Positions 45,312 through 55,376 of a DNA stretch of 64,000 nt are shown here, piece by piece. The DNA lies in assembly GCF_042477335.2 (NCBI RefSeq), contig NC_091247.1, forward strand, positions 13,121,001 to 13,185,000, written 5' to 3'. A program made the position numbers and the translations under genes. A model generated the notes under the pieces. The model was not told the origin of the DNA. It made no database searches and saw only the letters and a program-made list of their open reading frames with translations. This DNA is from Ovis canadensis (Eukaryota > Chordata > Mammalia > Artiodactyla > Bovidae). Within the stretch, counting starts at the first letter, position 1. Every line of letters starts with the position of its first letter.

Positions 45312-46996
45312 GTCTAGTTCAGTTCACTTCAGTTCAGTTGCTCAGTCATGTCCACCTCTTTGCTACCCCATGAACCACACACAACACGCCAGGCCTCCCT
45401 GTCCATCACCAACTCCCGGAGTCCACCCAAACCCATGTCCATTGTGTCAGTGATACCATCCAGCCATCTCATCCTCTGTCTTCCCCTTCTCCTCTTGTGC
45501 TCAATCTTTCCCAGCATCAGGGTCTTTTCAAATGAGTCAGCTCTTCACATGAGGTGGCCAAAGTACTGGAGTTTCAGCTTCAACATCAGTCCTTCCAGTG
45601 AACACCCAGGACTGATCTCCTTTAGGATGGATTGGTTGGATCTCCTTGCAGTCCAAGGGACTCTCAAGAGTCTTCTCCAACACCACAGTTCAAAAGCATC
45701 AATTCTTCAGTGCTCAGCTTTCTTTATAGTCCAACTCTCACATCCATACATGACTACTGGAAAAACCATAGCCTTGACTAGATGGACCTTTGTTGGCAAA
45801 GCAATATCTCTGCTTTTGAATATGCTATCTAGGTTGGTCACAACTTTTCTTCCAAGGAGCAAGTGTCTGTTAATTTCATGGCTGCAATCACCATCTGCAG
45901 TGATTTTGGAGCCCAGAAATAAAGTCAGCCACTCTTTCCACTGTTTCCCTATCTACTTGCCACGAAGTGATGGGACCAGATGCCATGATTTTTGTTTTCT
46001 GAATGTTGAGCTTTAAGCCAACTTTTTCATTCTCCTCTTTCACTTTCATCAAGAGGTTCTTTAGTTCTTCTTCACTTTCTGCCATAAGGGTGGTGTCATC
46101 TGCATACCTGAGGTTATTGATACTTCTCCCAGAAATCTTAATTCCAGCTTGTGCTTCTTCCAGCCCACCATTTCTCATGATGTAATCTGCATATAAGTTA
46201 AATAAGCAGGGTGACAATATACAGCCTTGATGTACTCCTTTTCCTATTTGGAACCAGTCTGTTGTTCCATGTCCAGTTCTAACTGTTGCTTCCCTGACCT
46301 GCATACAGATTGCTCAAGAGGCAGGTCAGGTGGTCTGGTATTCCCATCTGTTTCAGAATTGTCCACAGTTTATTGTGATCCACACAGTCAAAGGCTTTCA
46401 CATAGTCAATAAAGCAGAAATAGATGTTTTTCTGGAACTCTCTCACTTTTTTGATGATCCAGCAGATGTTGGCAATTTGATCTCTGGTTCCTCTGCCTTT
46501 TCTAAAACCCGCTTGAATGTCTGGAAGTTCACGTTCACATATTGCTGAAGCCTGGCTTGGAGAATTTTGAACATTACTTTACTAGTGTGTGAGATGAGTG
46601 CAGTTGTGCAGTAGTTTGAGCATTCTTTGGCATTGCCTTTCTTTGGGATTGGAATGAAAACTGACCTTTTCCAGTCCTGTGGCCACTGCTGAGTTTTCCA
46701 AATTTGCTGGCATATTGAGTGCAGCACTTTCACAGCATCATCTTCCAGGATTTGAAACAGCTCAACTGGAATTCCATCACCTCCTCTTGCTTTGTTTGTA
46801 GTGATGCTTCCTAAGGCCCACCTGACTTCACATTCCAGGATGTCCGGCTCTAAGTGAGTGTGAGTGATCACGCCTGCCTGATTATCTGGGTTGTGAAGAT
46901 CTTTTTTGTATAGTTCTTTTGTGTATTCTTGCCACCTCTTCTTAATATCTTCTGCTTCTGTTAGGTCCATACCATTTCTGTCCTTTATTGAGCCCA
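45312..46996 (-). repeat. BovB LINE, 1.7-kb 3' half, antisense
   Basis: Longest BovB copy here. On the minus strand from 46996 it encodes MGSIKDRNGMDLTEAEDIKK, the RT fingers (DWKRSVFIPIPKKGNAKECS), then QAGFRKG/AKAFDCVDH-type and GTTDWFQIGKGVHQGCILSP motifs, the YADD catalytic box (NNLRYADDTTLM, about 46120-46160), KTKIMASGPITSWQ, and the C-terminal region to the 3' end (ACTGAACTGAACT reversed at 45312-45335). Several frame breaks, so not active. No clear target-site duplication seen. Confidence 0.92.
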
Positions 46997-47059
46997 TCTT
47001 TGCATGAGAAAAGGGAGCAAAAGTGAACTAATCTCACAATCCTCAGATTCACCTTTGGC

Positions 47060-47155
47060 ATTTATCTTTAAAAAAAAATTATTGAAGTGTAGTTGGTTTA
47101 CAATGTTGTGCTTGATTTTCTACTGTATAGCAAGTGACTCAGCTATTCTTTTTCA
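47060..47155 (-). repeat. Artiodactyl L1 3' tip, antisense
   Basis: 'aattattgaagtgtagttggtttacaatgttgtg' is the reversed end of older artiodactyl L1s. Short and 5'-truncated. Confidence 0.6.
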
Positions 47156-47284
47156 AAGAATTTGTTTCATCCAGTTGGACAATTTTATCCATATAAAGTT
47201 TACCACCACTGATCAGTGAGAATTCTTCCTCCTATGATATATTCAACTTGCTTTCTCTCATTTTTCTTATCTGGTAGCTGATTA

Positions 47285-47382
47285 TCAGTTTTTTAAAAAA
47301 TTTAAATTTATTTATTTTAATTGGAGGCTAATTACTTTACAATATTGTATTGGTTTTGCCATACATCAACATGAATCTGCTG
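47285..47382 (-). repeat. L1-BT 3' tip, antisense
   Basis: About 95 bases of reversed L1-BT terminus (CTTTACAATATTGTATTGGT, 'ttgccatacatcaacatgaatc'). Short GCTGATT repeats flank it. Confidence 0.75.
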
Positions 47383-48280
47383 ATTCTTCAAAGAATCAGC
47401 TTGTTTCTTTTTATTTTCTCTATCCCTTACCAATACTGTGTTTCAGTACTTCTGTATTTATTTTTATTATGTCTTCCTTCTACTTCTGGTATCTTTTATC
47501 CTGCCTTTTATAGCATTCTAAGGTAGAACATTTTGTTATTTTTGTTGATGTTTTTTTATTCTCTTTCAATGTAAGTATTTAAAGTGATAAATTTCCCTTT
47601 AAGCATTGCTTTATCTGAAGCTTGTCAATGTTGATATGTTGTCTTTCCTACATCTTGCAACTTAAAATATTATCTTATTTCCCTTATTTTTTTTATTTTT
47701 TGACTGGTGATCTCTTTTTAGAAGCATGGTGGTTAATTCATGGGTTCCTACATATTTCATTATTATTTATTATTTTTAAAATTTTTGTGTTTAATTATTT
47801 TACACTTGATTATGAAATAATTTTAGACTCTTAAAATAGAGCAAAAATACTGAACAGTATTCTTATATAGCTGATAACCAGTTTTCCCAATTACTCTAGT
47901 GTACTTATCAAAATCAAGGTATTAATATTGATAAGCTTTTATTAAATAATCAGTAGACTTTTTTCAAATTTTGTTACTTATCCCAGTAATATCCTTTTTA
48001 AGCTAGAAGCCAATCCAGGGTCACACATTATACTTCACTGTCAAATTTCCTTTAATATTGTATAGTTCTTTTGCTTTTATGTCCTTGATATATATGAAGA
48101 ATACTGGACAGTTATTTTGTAGAATTTTATCCCTCATTTGGAGTTATTAGATGTTTCTTCATGATTGGACTGAGCAGATACCACTTTGACATACCACAAA
48201 AATGCAAGTGTCTCCTTATTACATCCTATCAGGAAGTGAATAGAGTTGTTATGTTTTTCTCTCTCAGTTTAAGAGCTTTA

Positions 48281-48404
48281 TTTGCGACAGACATTGCAAA
48301 TATCTTTTTTTTTTTTTCAGTTTGTCAACTATCTTTTACTTTGTTTGCAACAGACATTGCAAATATCTTTTTTTTTTTCAGTTTGTCAACTATCTTTTAC
48401 TTTG
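48281..48404 (+). repeat. 61-63-bp tandem duplication
   Basis: Two adjacent copies (48281-48343 and 48344-48404), each starting TTTGCRACAGACATTGCAAA and containing a T-run then CAGTTTGTCAACTATC. They differ by a base or two and by T-run length. Confidence 0.92.
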
Positions 48405-48613
48405 TTTACAGGATTTCTTTGTCATGAAAAGTTTTAAGTTTTAATATGATCAAATTTATCCAATTTGTATTACCTCTTGATTATGAATGAAAGTTATTCT
48501 CAATATTGATGTTAAAGAGGAATTTACCATGTTTCTTCCTGCTACCTGTATGACAAATGGCAATTCGCTTAGTCTAGGACATTTATTAAACAAAACATCT
48601 TTGTACAAGCATG

Positions 48614-48765
48614 GAAGTTCTATCTGTATATACTCTATATTTTTATTTCTGAGTATTCTACTCTGTTTTGTTCTGTTCACTTGCCGATTCTGAAGTTCTA
48701 TCTGTATATATTCTAAATTTTTATTTCTGAGTATTCTATTCTAGTCACTTGCCTACTTGTTGATT
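48614..48765 (+). repeat. ~78-bp tandem duplication
   Basis: Adjacent copies at 48614-48691 and 48692-about 48765, each beginning GAAGTTCTATCTGTATATA and containing TTTTTATTTCTGAGTATTCT; the second lacks a few bases. Confidence 0.9.
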
Positions 48766-48800
48766 CATTCACCAGTTCCACACTCTTTAATTACTGCATT

Positions 48801-49829
48801 TAAGACACACTATCTATCCTCAGGCAACTAAACACATGGACCCAAAATAGCTAAATGTAAACACCTATTTACAATCATTTTATAGAAAATTTTGCAAAAG
48901 TGTGCGGGTACATACAGGTGTAAATTAATAATTCCCTCTGGGTGGGTGAATCCAGGAGGATTTCACCCAGAAGGAAACATTTATAATGGGCCTTGAAGTG
49001 AGGGTAGAAAACAGAAAATCGAAGTTTTCAAGGCAGGAGAAATATCTGAAAAGATACAGAATAATATCAAGAAAAGATGAGAATCTATTGCCCTCTATAT
49101 GAGGCAACCTGAGAATCTAATGTTCCTGATCCCAGGATCTTCAATCATTCTCTTGATGTCAACTTGATAATGTATGCAGACTGGGAACTGCCACTTAAGA
49201 TGGCTCCTGGCCATTAATTCGTTAATTAGTGTCTGCTTTATGATTCAATTGCTCTTCAAACACTAAAAGGCAAGGAAGGGTGGTGAAATCAATATTTGTC
49301 TAGACTGCAGGTAGCAAGAAAAGTCAGGGATTTGCCACTTTATTGTAACCCTGATTGGCATCAGTAGAAAGCATGGAGCTAACAGAGAATTATAATTGCT
49401 TCCACCATTCAAGGAGAAGATGGTCCAGGGTCATGATAGAGCCTTAGTATTGAGACACATCCCCAATATCTTTTTAAACTTGGAAGCAATTTCCCGGTCC
49501 CAGAGATTCACTCACTAGGAAAAAGTTAGGGTGGGCATATCACTTGTGCATTAACAATGGCAAATATCAAGCTTCTCTCTGACAGCAGGTGGAAAGGAAG
49601 AGAGAAGGAGAGAAAAAGAGAGAGAAAAGAAGAGAAATTTCAGTATTATTTGTACTTTACACAGAATTTGCGGACTATACATATCACTGTGATAAGCATT
49701 TTATGTGTTATCATTTATAAGAATTGTCACAGCAGCCTTAGATGATAGTTACTGTAGTTGCTAGCAAATACTATTCATGTGTTTATATTTGGAAGCAGAC
49801 TCAGAGATGTTGAGAATTTGTTGCCAGTC
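48801..49829. other. Unclassified intergenic sequence
   Basis: No gene. A purine-only run of AG-rich sequence lies at about 49588-49640, and a MIR-like trace at about 49685-49800. Confidence 0.35.
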
Positions 49830-49841
49830 ACAAAGACAGTG

Positions 49842-50047
49842 TACACCCGTGGTGGATTCATGTCAATGTCTGGCAAAACCAATACAGTATTGCAAGGTAA
49901 AATAAAGTAAAAATAAAAATAAAAATAAATTTAAAAAAAAAGAAACAAAAATGAATAAGACAGAGTGCTTGTCCTCAAAGAGATTAGCATTCATACATAA
50001 AATAAAATCAAAAGAGTAATTTAAAAGCAAAACTAAAAAAAAAAAAA
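49842..50047 (+). repeat. L1-BT 3' end carrying a 3' transduction, with 12-bp TSD
   Basis: The insertion starts with about 60 bases of L1-BT 3' terminus (CACCCGTGGTGGATTCATGT, then CAATACAGTATTGCAAGG) and its A/T-rich tail. It then continues with about 85 bases of non-L1 sequence (about 49949-50033), an AATAAA at 50001-50006 and a second pure poly-A at 50035-50048. The whole unit is flanked by perfect ACAAAGACAGTG at 49830-49841 and 50048-50059, so both parts were inserted as one transcript. Confidence 0.85.
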
Positions 50048-50059
50048 ACAAAGACAGTG

Positions 50060-50937
50060 AACCGTAAATCTAACTTATAAACCCAAGTATTTCTGATACT
50101 AATGTAAGTTTTACTTTCATTTAAAAAACTATTTAAAAAATCTGAGTTTATCAGTGAGATCTCAGTAGAATCTGAGTTATGTGGGGAAGAAATACAGAGT
50201 GCAGTACAGGTTCCAAACTTCCTCATACATTTTATTTAAAAATCCTCTGCAGATTGTTAGGATATATCCTTAGCAGCATCCTTGGGGGGGGGGGGGGATG
50301 CAATAATGAAACTGATACAGTTACATTTTAAAGCAAATCTAAGGTGGACTGTTGCCATATTGCTGAAGAAAGATGATGGTTTCATGAAAGAAACTTGGTG
50401 AGAGTCTCAAACAATGTGGTCCCAAGTTCCCTTCTCTCTGATCATGGGGCTTGATTCACAAGTCATTGCAGGATATCTAAGTAAGGGCTTATGCTCAAGC
50501 AGAGGGTGTGCACCCCTGAGGAGAGATTATCTCTGGGCCTGTTTCACACTCTCATTCTCCAGCTTCTTATTTGCTTTACCTTGTTTTCAAATCATTTGTT
50601 GTACTGGGAGAAGTTGTCGATTAGAACTGTGTATGTGAACAATGTGAAGGAAGAAAAAAAAAGAGAAAGCTAGTAATTGAGAAGAATATGTGTATTTCAT
50701 GTCCATTGAACCAAGTGTATGCATTTTAGAATCAGATATCTCGGTTCAAATTCTGACTCTGCCACTTACTTCCTGTGGTAATAATTAATTATTTCAGGTA
50801 TATAATTTAGCCTGTTTGAACCTTTGCATTCTCTTCTGCACAATATTTGCCTCAAAGTCTCATTTTGTCTATTGCTGAAAATAATGAAGATGTAAATAAA
50901 TTTATACAACACAGAGTACTTTGAGATTGATATATGC
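50060..50937. other. Intergenic sequence with G14 run and MIR trace
   Basis: An uninterrupted run of about 14 G sits at 50285-50298. MIR-type sequence ('tcagatatctcggttcaaattctgactctgccacttac') lies at about 50715-50880. No gene. Confidence 0.45.
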
Positions 50938-51133
50938 AAAGAATTCATCTGCCAATGCAGGAGATGAGATGCTGGAGATGCGGGTTCTATCCCTGGGTTG
51001 GGCAGATTCCTGTAGAAGGAAATGGCAACCCACTCCAGTATTCTTGTCTGGAAAATACCATGGACAGAGGAGCCTGTCAGACTACAATCCGTGGGGTCGC
51101 AAAGATTCAGACATGGCTGAGCAACTGAACACA
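50938..51133 (+). repeat. Bov-tA SINE, sense, partial head
   Basis: CAAAGAATTCATCTGCCAAT head remnant, GAAGGAAATGGCAACCCACT middle, CTGAGCAACTGAACAC end. Confidence 0.85.
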
Positions 51134-51139
51134 CCCACC

Positions 51140-51700
51140 CGTTTAAAATAGATAACTAACAAGGACCTACTGTATAATACAGGAAACTCTACTCAATATT
51201 CTGTAATAACCTAAATGGGAAAAGAATTTGAAAAAGAAGAGATATATGTGTATGTATAACTGAATCACTTTGCTGTATACCTGAAACTAATACAACTTTG
51301 TAAATCAACTGTACTCCATTATAAAATAAAAATGAAAAATCTCCAATACAGTATACTAACACATATATATGGAATTTAGAAAGACAGTAATGATGATCCT
51401 GTATGCAAGACAGCAAAAGAGACACAGATGTGTAGAGCAGACTTTTGGACTCTGAGGGAGAGGAAGAGGGCAGGATCATTTGGGAGAATGGCATTGAAAC
51501 ATGTATACTGTCATGTAAGAAACAAATCACCAGTCTATGTTTGATGCAGGATACAGGATGCTTGGGGCTGGTGCACGGGGATGATCCACAGAGATGATAT
51601 GGGGTGGGAGGTGGGAGGGGGGTTCATGTTTGGGAACTCATGTACACCCATGGTGGATTCATGTCAATGTATGGCAAAAGAAAAAAGCAAAATCTCAAAT
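51140..51700 (+). repeat. Artiodactyl L1 and L1-BT 3' UTRs, sense, back to back
   Basis: 51140-51340 is an older artiodactyl L1 3' UTR ('ggacctactgtataatac', 'tcactttgctgtatacctgaaac', A-rich tail). 51341-51690 is a sense L1-BT end ('gaatttagaaagacagtaatgatg', GATGCTTGGGGCTGGTGCAC, 'tcatgtcaatgtatggcaaa'). Confidence 0.8.
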
Positions 51701-51850
51701 GATGATGCACGTAATAATGAACTTTCCTAAGAGTTTACCATAAAAAATGAATTTGCATACACACACATAGTTTTTTCTTCTAACCTTGCCAGAAACCCTG
51801 CATGATAGAGAGTGTTTTATTACCTCCTTTTGCAAGTAAGGAAATTGTGT

Positions 51851-52906
51851 CTCATGGTTTTTCCAGTGGCCATGTATGGATGCAAGAGCTGGACAGTGAA
51901 GAAAGCTGAGTGCCGAAGAATTGATGCTTTTGTGTGTGTGTGTTTTTTAAAATATAAATTTATTTATTTTAATTGGAGCTTAATCACTTTATAACATTGT
52001 ATTGGTTTTGCCATACATCAACATGAATCCCTCACAGGTATACACGTGTTCCCCATCCTGAACCCCCCTTCCTCCTCCCTCCCCATACCATCCCTCTGGG
52101 TCATCCCTGTGCACCAGCCCCAAGCATCCAGTATCATGCATTGAACCTGGACTGGGAAAACTGGTCAACCACTTGTAAAAGAATGAAACTAGAACACTTT
52201 CTAACACCATGCACAAAACTAAACTCAAAATGGATTAAAGATCTAAACGTAAGACCAGAAACTATAAAACTCCTAGAGGAGAACATAGACAAAACACTCT
52301 CCAACAACACTAACCAACTCTCTGACATAAATCACAGCAGGATCCTCTATGACCCACCTCCCAGAATACTGGAAATAAAAGCAAAAATAAACAAATGGGA
52401 CCCAATTAAAATTAAAAGCTTCTGCACAACAAAGGAAACTCTAAGCAAGGTAAAAAGACAGCCTTCAGAATGGGAGAAAATAATAGCAAATGAAGCAACT
52501 GACAAACAACTAATCTCAAAAATATACAAGAATTGATGCTTTTGAACTGTAGTGTTGGAAAAGACTCTTGAGAGTCCCTTGGACTGCAAGGAGATCCAAC
52601 CAGTCCATTCTCAAGGAGATCAGCCCCAGGTGTTCTTTGGAAGGAATGATGCTAAAGCTGAAACTCCAGTACTTTGGCCACCTCATGAGAAGAGTTGACT
52701 CATTGGAAAAGGCTCTGATGCTGGGAGGAATTGAGGGCAGGAGGAAAAGGGGATGACAGAGGACGAGATGGCTGGATGGCATCACTGACTCGATGGACGT
52801 GAATTTGAGTGAACTCCAGGAATTAGTGATGGACAGGGAGGCCTGGCATGCTACAATTCATGGGGTCACAAAGAGTCAGACACAACTGAGCGGCTGAACT
52901 GACTGA
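51851..52906 (+). repeat. BovB LINE 3' end interrupted by L1-BT
   Basis: Sense BovB. 51851-51932 encodes VFPVAMYGCKSWTVKKAECR and stops at the L1. It resumes at 52529-52906 ([38 protein letters not shown]) to the 3' end. Confidence 0.9.
51933..52527 (-). repeat. L1-BT insertion with 5' inversion inside BovB, ~17-bp TSD
   Basis: Left part about 51945-52155 is the reversed L1-BT 3' UTR and tail. Right part about 52156-52527 is ORF2 in the opposite (plus) direction ([60 protein letters not shown]). About 800 bases of L1 between them are missing. Flanked by AAGAATTGATGCTTTTG at 51916-51932 and 52528-52544, which is BovB sequence duplicated at the target. Left edge carries a TG run. Confidence 0.92.
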
Positions 52907-53029
52907 AGGTTATTTAATTTGCCTTGGGTTGGAAAGCTAGCAAGTGGCAGATACAGAATTTGAATGGAGGCACCAAGATACCTCTTTAAGCTGATTTCCC
53001 CTGAATTCCCCCCAGTGATGTGTCTGACC

Positions 53030-53974
53030 TCATGGAGATTGCAGAGCCCTTCTGCTCAGGAGTCTCTTCAAGGCACTCTTCATATCTCTGTTTCTCAGGC
53101 TGTAGATGAATGGGTTCAGCATGGGAGTCACCACGGCATACATCACCGCTGCAATCCTGTCCTTGTTGGCTGAATCCGCAGAGGAGGGAATGAAGTACAC
53201 CCCAATAGCAGACACATAGAACAAGCAAATTGCTGAAAGGTGGGAGCTGCAGGTGGAGTAGGCTTTCCACTTCCCACTCGCTGATGGGATGTGCAATATG
53301 GCAGCCACAATGCGGGCATAGGAAATGACAATCAGCAAGGGGATCAAGATGGTTAATGCCCCTCCCCAGTATGTCAACACACACCTGTTGGCATAAGTAT
53401 CAGAACAAGAGAGCTTCAACAGGGGGAGAAGTTCACAAAAGAAATGGGGGATGATGTTGTCAGTGCAGAAGGATATCTGAGTCAGGAGAAGGGTGTGGGT
53501 TAGAGAGTAAGCCTGAGCAAGGATTAGGGACATGACTACCAGCAGGATACAGCATCTGGGACTCATGACCAAGGTGTAGTGAAGAGGGTGGCAGATGGCT
53601 ACCAGCCGGTCATATGCCATCACTGCCAGGAGGAAAACATCTAGACCAATGAACCACAGGAAGAAGTAGATCTGAGATAGGCATCCAGCATAGGGGATGG
53701 TATGCCTGTGAGCCTGGATGTTCACCAACATCCTGGGGACAGTGGTGGATGATAAACCCAGGTCAGTGAGGGAGAAGTGGGCCAGGAAGAAGTACATGGG
53801 GGTGTGGAGGTGAGGGTCAGAGACAATGGCCAGGCTGATGGTGATGTTCCCCACCACAGTGATCAGGTACACGCTCAGGAAGATGCCAAAGAGAAGAGGC
53901 TGCTGTTCCTGGTGCTCAGACAGGCCCAGGAGGAGGAATTCAGAGACACTGAATGTGTGGTTTCCTGGTTTCAT
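53030..53974 (-). CDS. Olfactory receptor, family 1, intact, DRL variant
   Basis: Odorant GPCR of 314 aa starting [20 protein letters not shown] at the ATG 53972-53974. A good splice-acceptor-like TTTTATTCCTTAG ends at 53989, fourteen bases before the ATG. Seen: sequon NHT at 5-7, GN in TM1 (42-43), HTPMYFFLAHFSLTD in TM2 (57-71), Cys98, MAYDRLVAIC at 119-128, EC2 cysteines at 170, 180 and 190 (SFCTDN, HFFCE, KLSCSD), KAYSTCSSHL before TM6 (237-246), and [13 protein letters not shown] in TM7 (283-295). Oddities: Tyr of the DRY motif is Leu, the usual HFFCD is HFFCE, and TM5 entry (ANRCVLTYWGG) departs from the common NE-x-IFTEGG pattern. The reading frame is otherwise perfect. It resembles OR1N/1J/1F-type receptors; I cannot fix the subfamily. 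Nested repeats end about 55 bases beyond the stop. Confidence 0.92.
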   Translation of the reverse strand: MKPGNHTFSVSEFLLLGLSEHQEQQPLLFGIFLSVYLITVVGNITISLAIVSDPHLHTPMYFFLAHFSLTDLGLSSTTVPRMLVNIQAHRHTIPYAGCLSQIYFFLWFIGLDVFLLAVMAYDRLVAICHPLHYTLVMSPRCCILLVVMSLILAQAYSLTHTLLLTQISFCTDNIIPHFFCELLPLLKLSCSDTYANRCVLTYWGGALTILIPLLIVISYARIVAAILHIPSASGKWKAYSTCSSHLSAICLFYVSAIGVYFIPSSADSANKDRIAAVMYAVVTPMLNPFIYSLRNRDMKSALKRLLSRRALQSP

Positions 53975-53994
53975 CTCACTGGTGTAAACTAAGG

Positions 53995-54797
53995 AATAAA
54001 ATGAAGGATGATGCTTCCAAAACTTTTCTTGCCTTCATATTGTCTAGATGTAAACAAAAGCATAAAATAAATATAGAATCAGGATATTAATAGCTATGCA
54101 TTATTTCATTTAAACCTAAACAGATCTGTGAGACTGTTATTATTATACCCATTTTATTGATAAATGAATGAGTTTCTTTGAAAGAGTCAAAGGCAAAGTT
54201 TAAACCTGGCAATTCTGATTTTGGAGTTTGCGATCTTAACCTCCTTACCAGTCTGCCTCTGATTTGGTGTCCAGAACTCATTCATTTATTCATTCCACAT
54301 ATTCAGTGAGTACTGACTATAACTAACTACCAGAGAAACAATGGTTCCTGCCTTTCTATGGATAACATGCTAGTCAGAGGAGTCCTGTAATATACAAAGA
54401 CTTTTATAAAAAAACAAATAAGAATTCAAATGAAGGCAAAATATAGCTATCACTAGCTGGTTGCTTTAAATTTTGTGGTCAGCAAAGAACTCACCATGAA
54501 TTAAAAATGATTAAAAATGAGCCAACCAAGTAAAGAATTGTGGGAAAGAGTGTTTGTAGGAAGTGTAAACAGGGCAGGAGCACATATATTTGGTGGAGCA
54601 GAAGGAAGGCAAGTGGGGCTCAAATATGGTAGGTGGAGAGGGGTAGGGGAGGTGGAGAGGGGTAGGAGAAGGGAGAGGGTTGGGAGAGGGGATGAGGGGT
54701 GGGAGGGGCATATAGGGGTAGACAGAGCATGTACACCATGGAGTAAAGATTCCCGGTAACGTTGGAGACCTGCTGGCATGGGTGGCTCTTTAAAAAG
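53995..54797. other. Intergenic sequence with MIR trace and G-rich tract
   Basis: A MIR-like remnant lies at about 54095-54260. A G-rich, purine-biased tract is listed separately. No gene; open stretches across the G-rich tract are low-complexity artefacts. Confidence 0.4.
54629..54718 (+). repeat. G-rich purine tract with GGTAGGGG/GGTGGAGAGG repeats
   Basis: About 90 bases of almost pure G/A/T with many GGG and GGGG runs, built from two copies of GTAGGTGGAGAGG-like units and variants. The plus strand could form G-quadruplexes. Confidence 0.8.
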
Positions 54798-55075
54798 CTG
54801 CTGCTGCTGCTAAGTCGCTTCAGTCGTGTCCGACTCTGTGTGACCCCATAGATGGCACCCCACCAGGCTCGACCATCCCTGGGATTCTCCAAGCAAGAAC
54901 ACTGGAGCGGGTTGCCATTTCCTTCTCCAATGCAGAAAAGTGAAAAGTGAAAGTGAAGCCGCTCAGTTGTGTCTGACTCTTTGTGACCCCATGGGCTGCA
55001 GCCTACCAGGCTTCTCCATCCATGGGATTTTCCAAGCAAGAGTACTGGAGTAGGGTGCCATTGCCTTCTCTGCAG
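54798..55075 (-). repeat. BOV-A2 SINE dimer, antisense
   Basis: Starts GCTGCTGCTGCTAAGTCGCT and has two BovA monomers joined by GTGAAAAGTGAAAGTGAAG at about 54941-54958, ending TGCCATTGCCTTCTCTG. Confidence 0.9.
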
Positions 55076-55189
55076 ACAGGATCAATCATGGGATCTGACT
55101 GAGGGTGTGGAAGGATAATTCTGCTACTGTGGGGAGAAGGACTGTAGGGGCAAGAATGACTATATAGTACAAGGAGACCAGTTAGAAAA

Positions 55190-55376
55190 TTCAGGGACTT
55201 CCCTGATGGTCCAGCGATTAAGAATCCACCTTGCAATGCAGGGGACAGTGAATTAGACTGCACATGCCTCAGGACAACTGAGCCCCACACGCTGCAATGA
55301 AAGATCCCACATGATGCAGCTAAGATCAGAAGCAGCAATAAATAAATAAATAGATAGAGAAGTTTTTTTTTTTTTT
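55190..55376 (+). repeat. CHR-type SINE, sense
   Basis: Head GGGACTTCCCTGATGGTCCA, body 'gcaatgaaagatcccacatgatgcagctaag', tail AATAAATAAATAAATAG and a poly-T. Confidence 0.85.

Larger units (their letters stand above)
47383..48800 (-). repeat. Ancient L1-type sequence, antisense, several pieces
   Basis: About 47560-47690 matches antisense ORF2 ('aaatttccctttaagcattgctttat', 'tgatatgttgt'). About 47790-48250 resembles an old L1 3' UTR ('acttatcccagtaatatcc', 'catgattggactgag', 'catcctatcaggaagtga'). About 48405-48600 is again antisense L1-like. Boundaries uncertain. Contains two local tandem duplications listed separately. Confidence 0.5.
51785..52975 (+). repeat. MIR element, outermost layer of a three-level nest
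   Basis: MIR halves 51785-51850 ('attacctccttttgcaagtaaggaaattg') and 52907-52975 ('ggttatttaatttgccttgggttgg', 'gcaagtggcagatacag') join in normal MIR order. The interruption is a BovB that is itself interrupted by an L1. Confidence 0.7.

Noticed and set aside
45312-46996. Possible host gene with YADD reverse-transcriptase domain
   Set aside because: All motifs and the 3' end match BovB, a multicopy LINE with frame breaks here.
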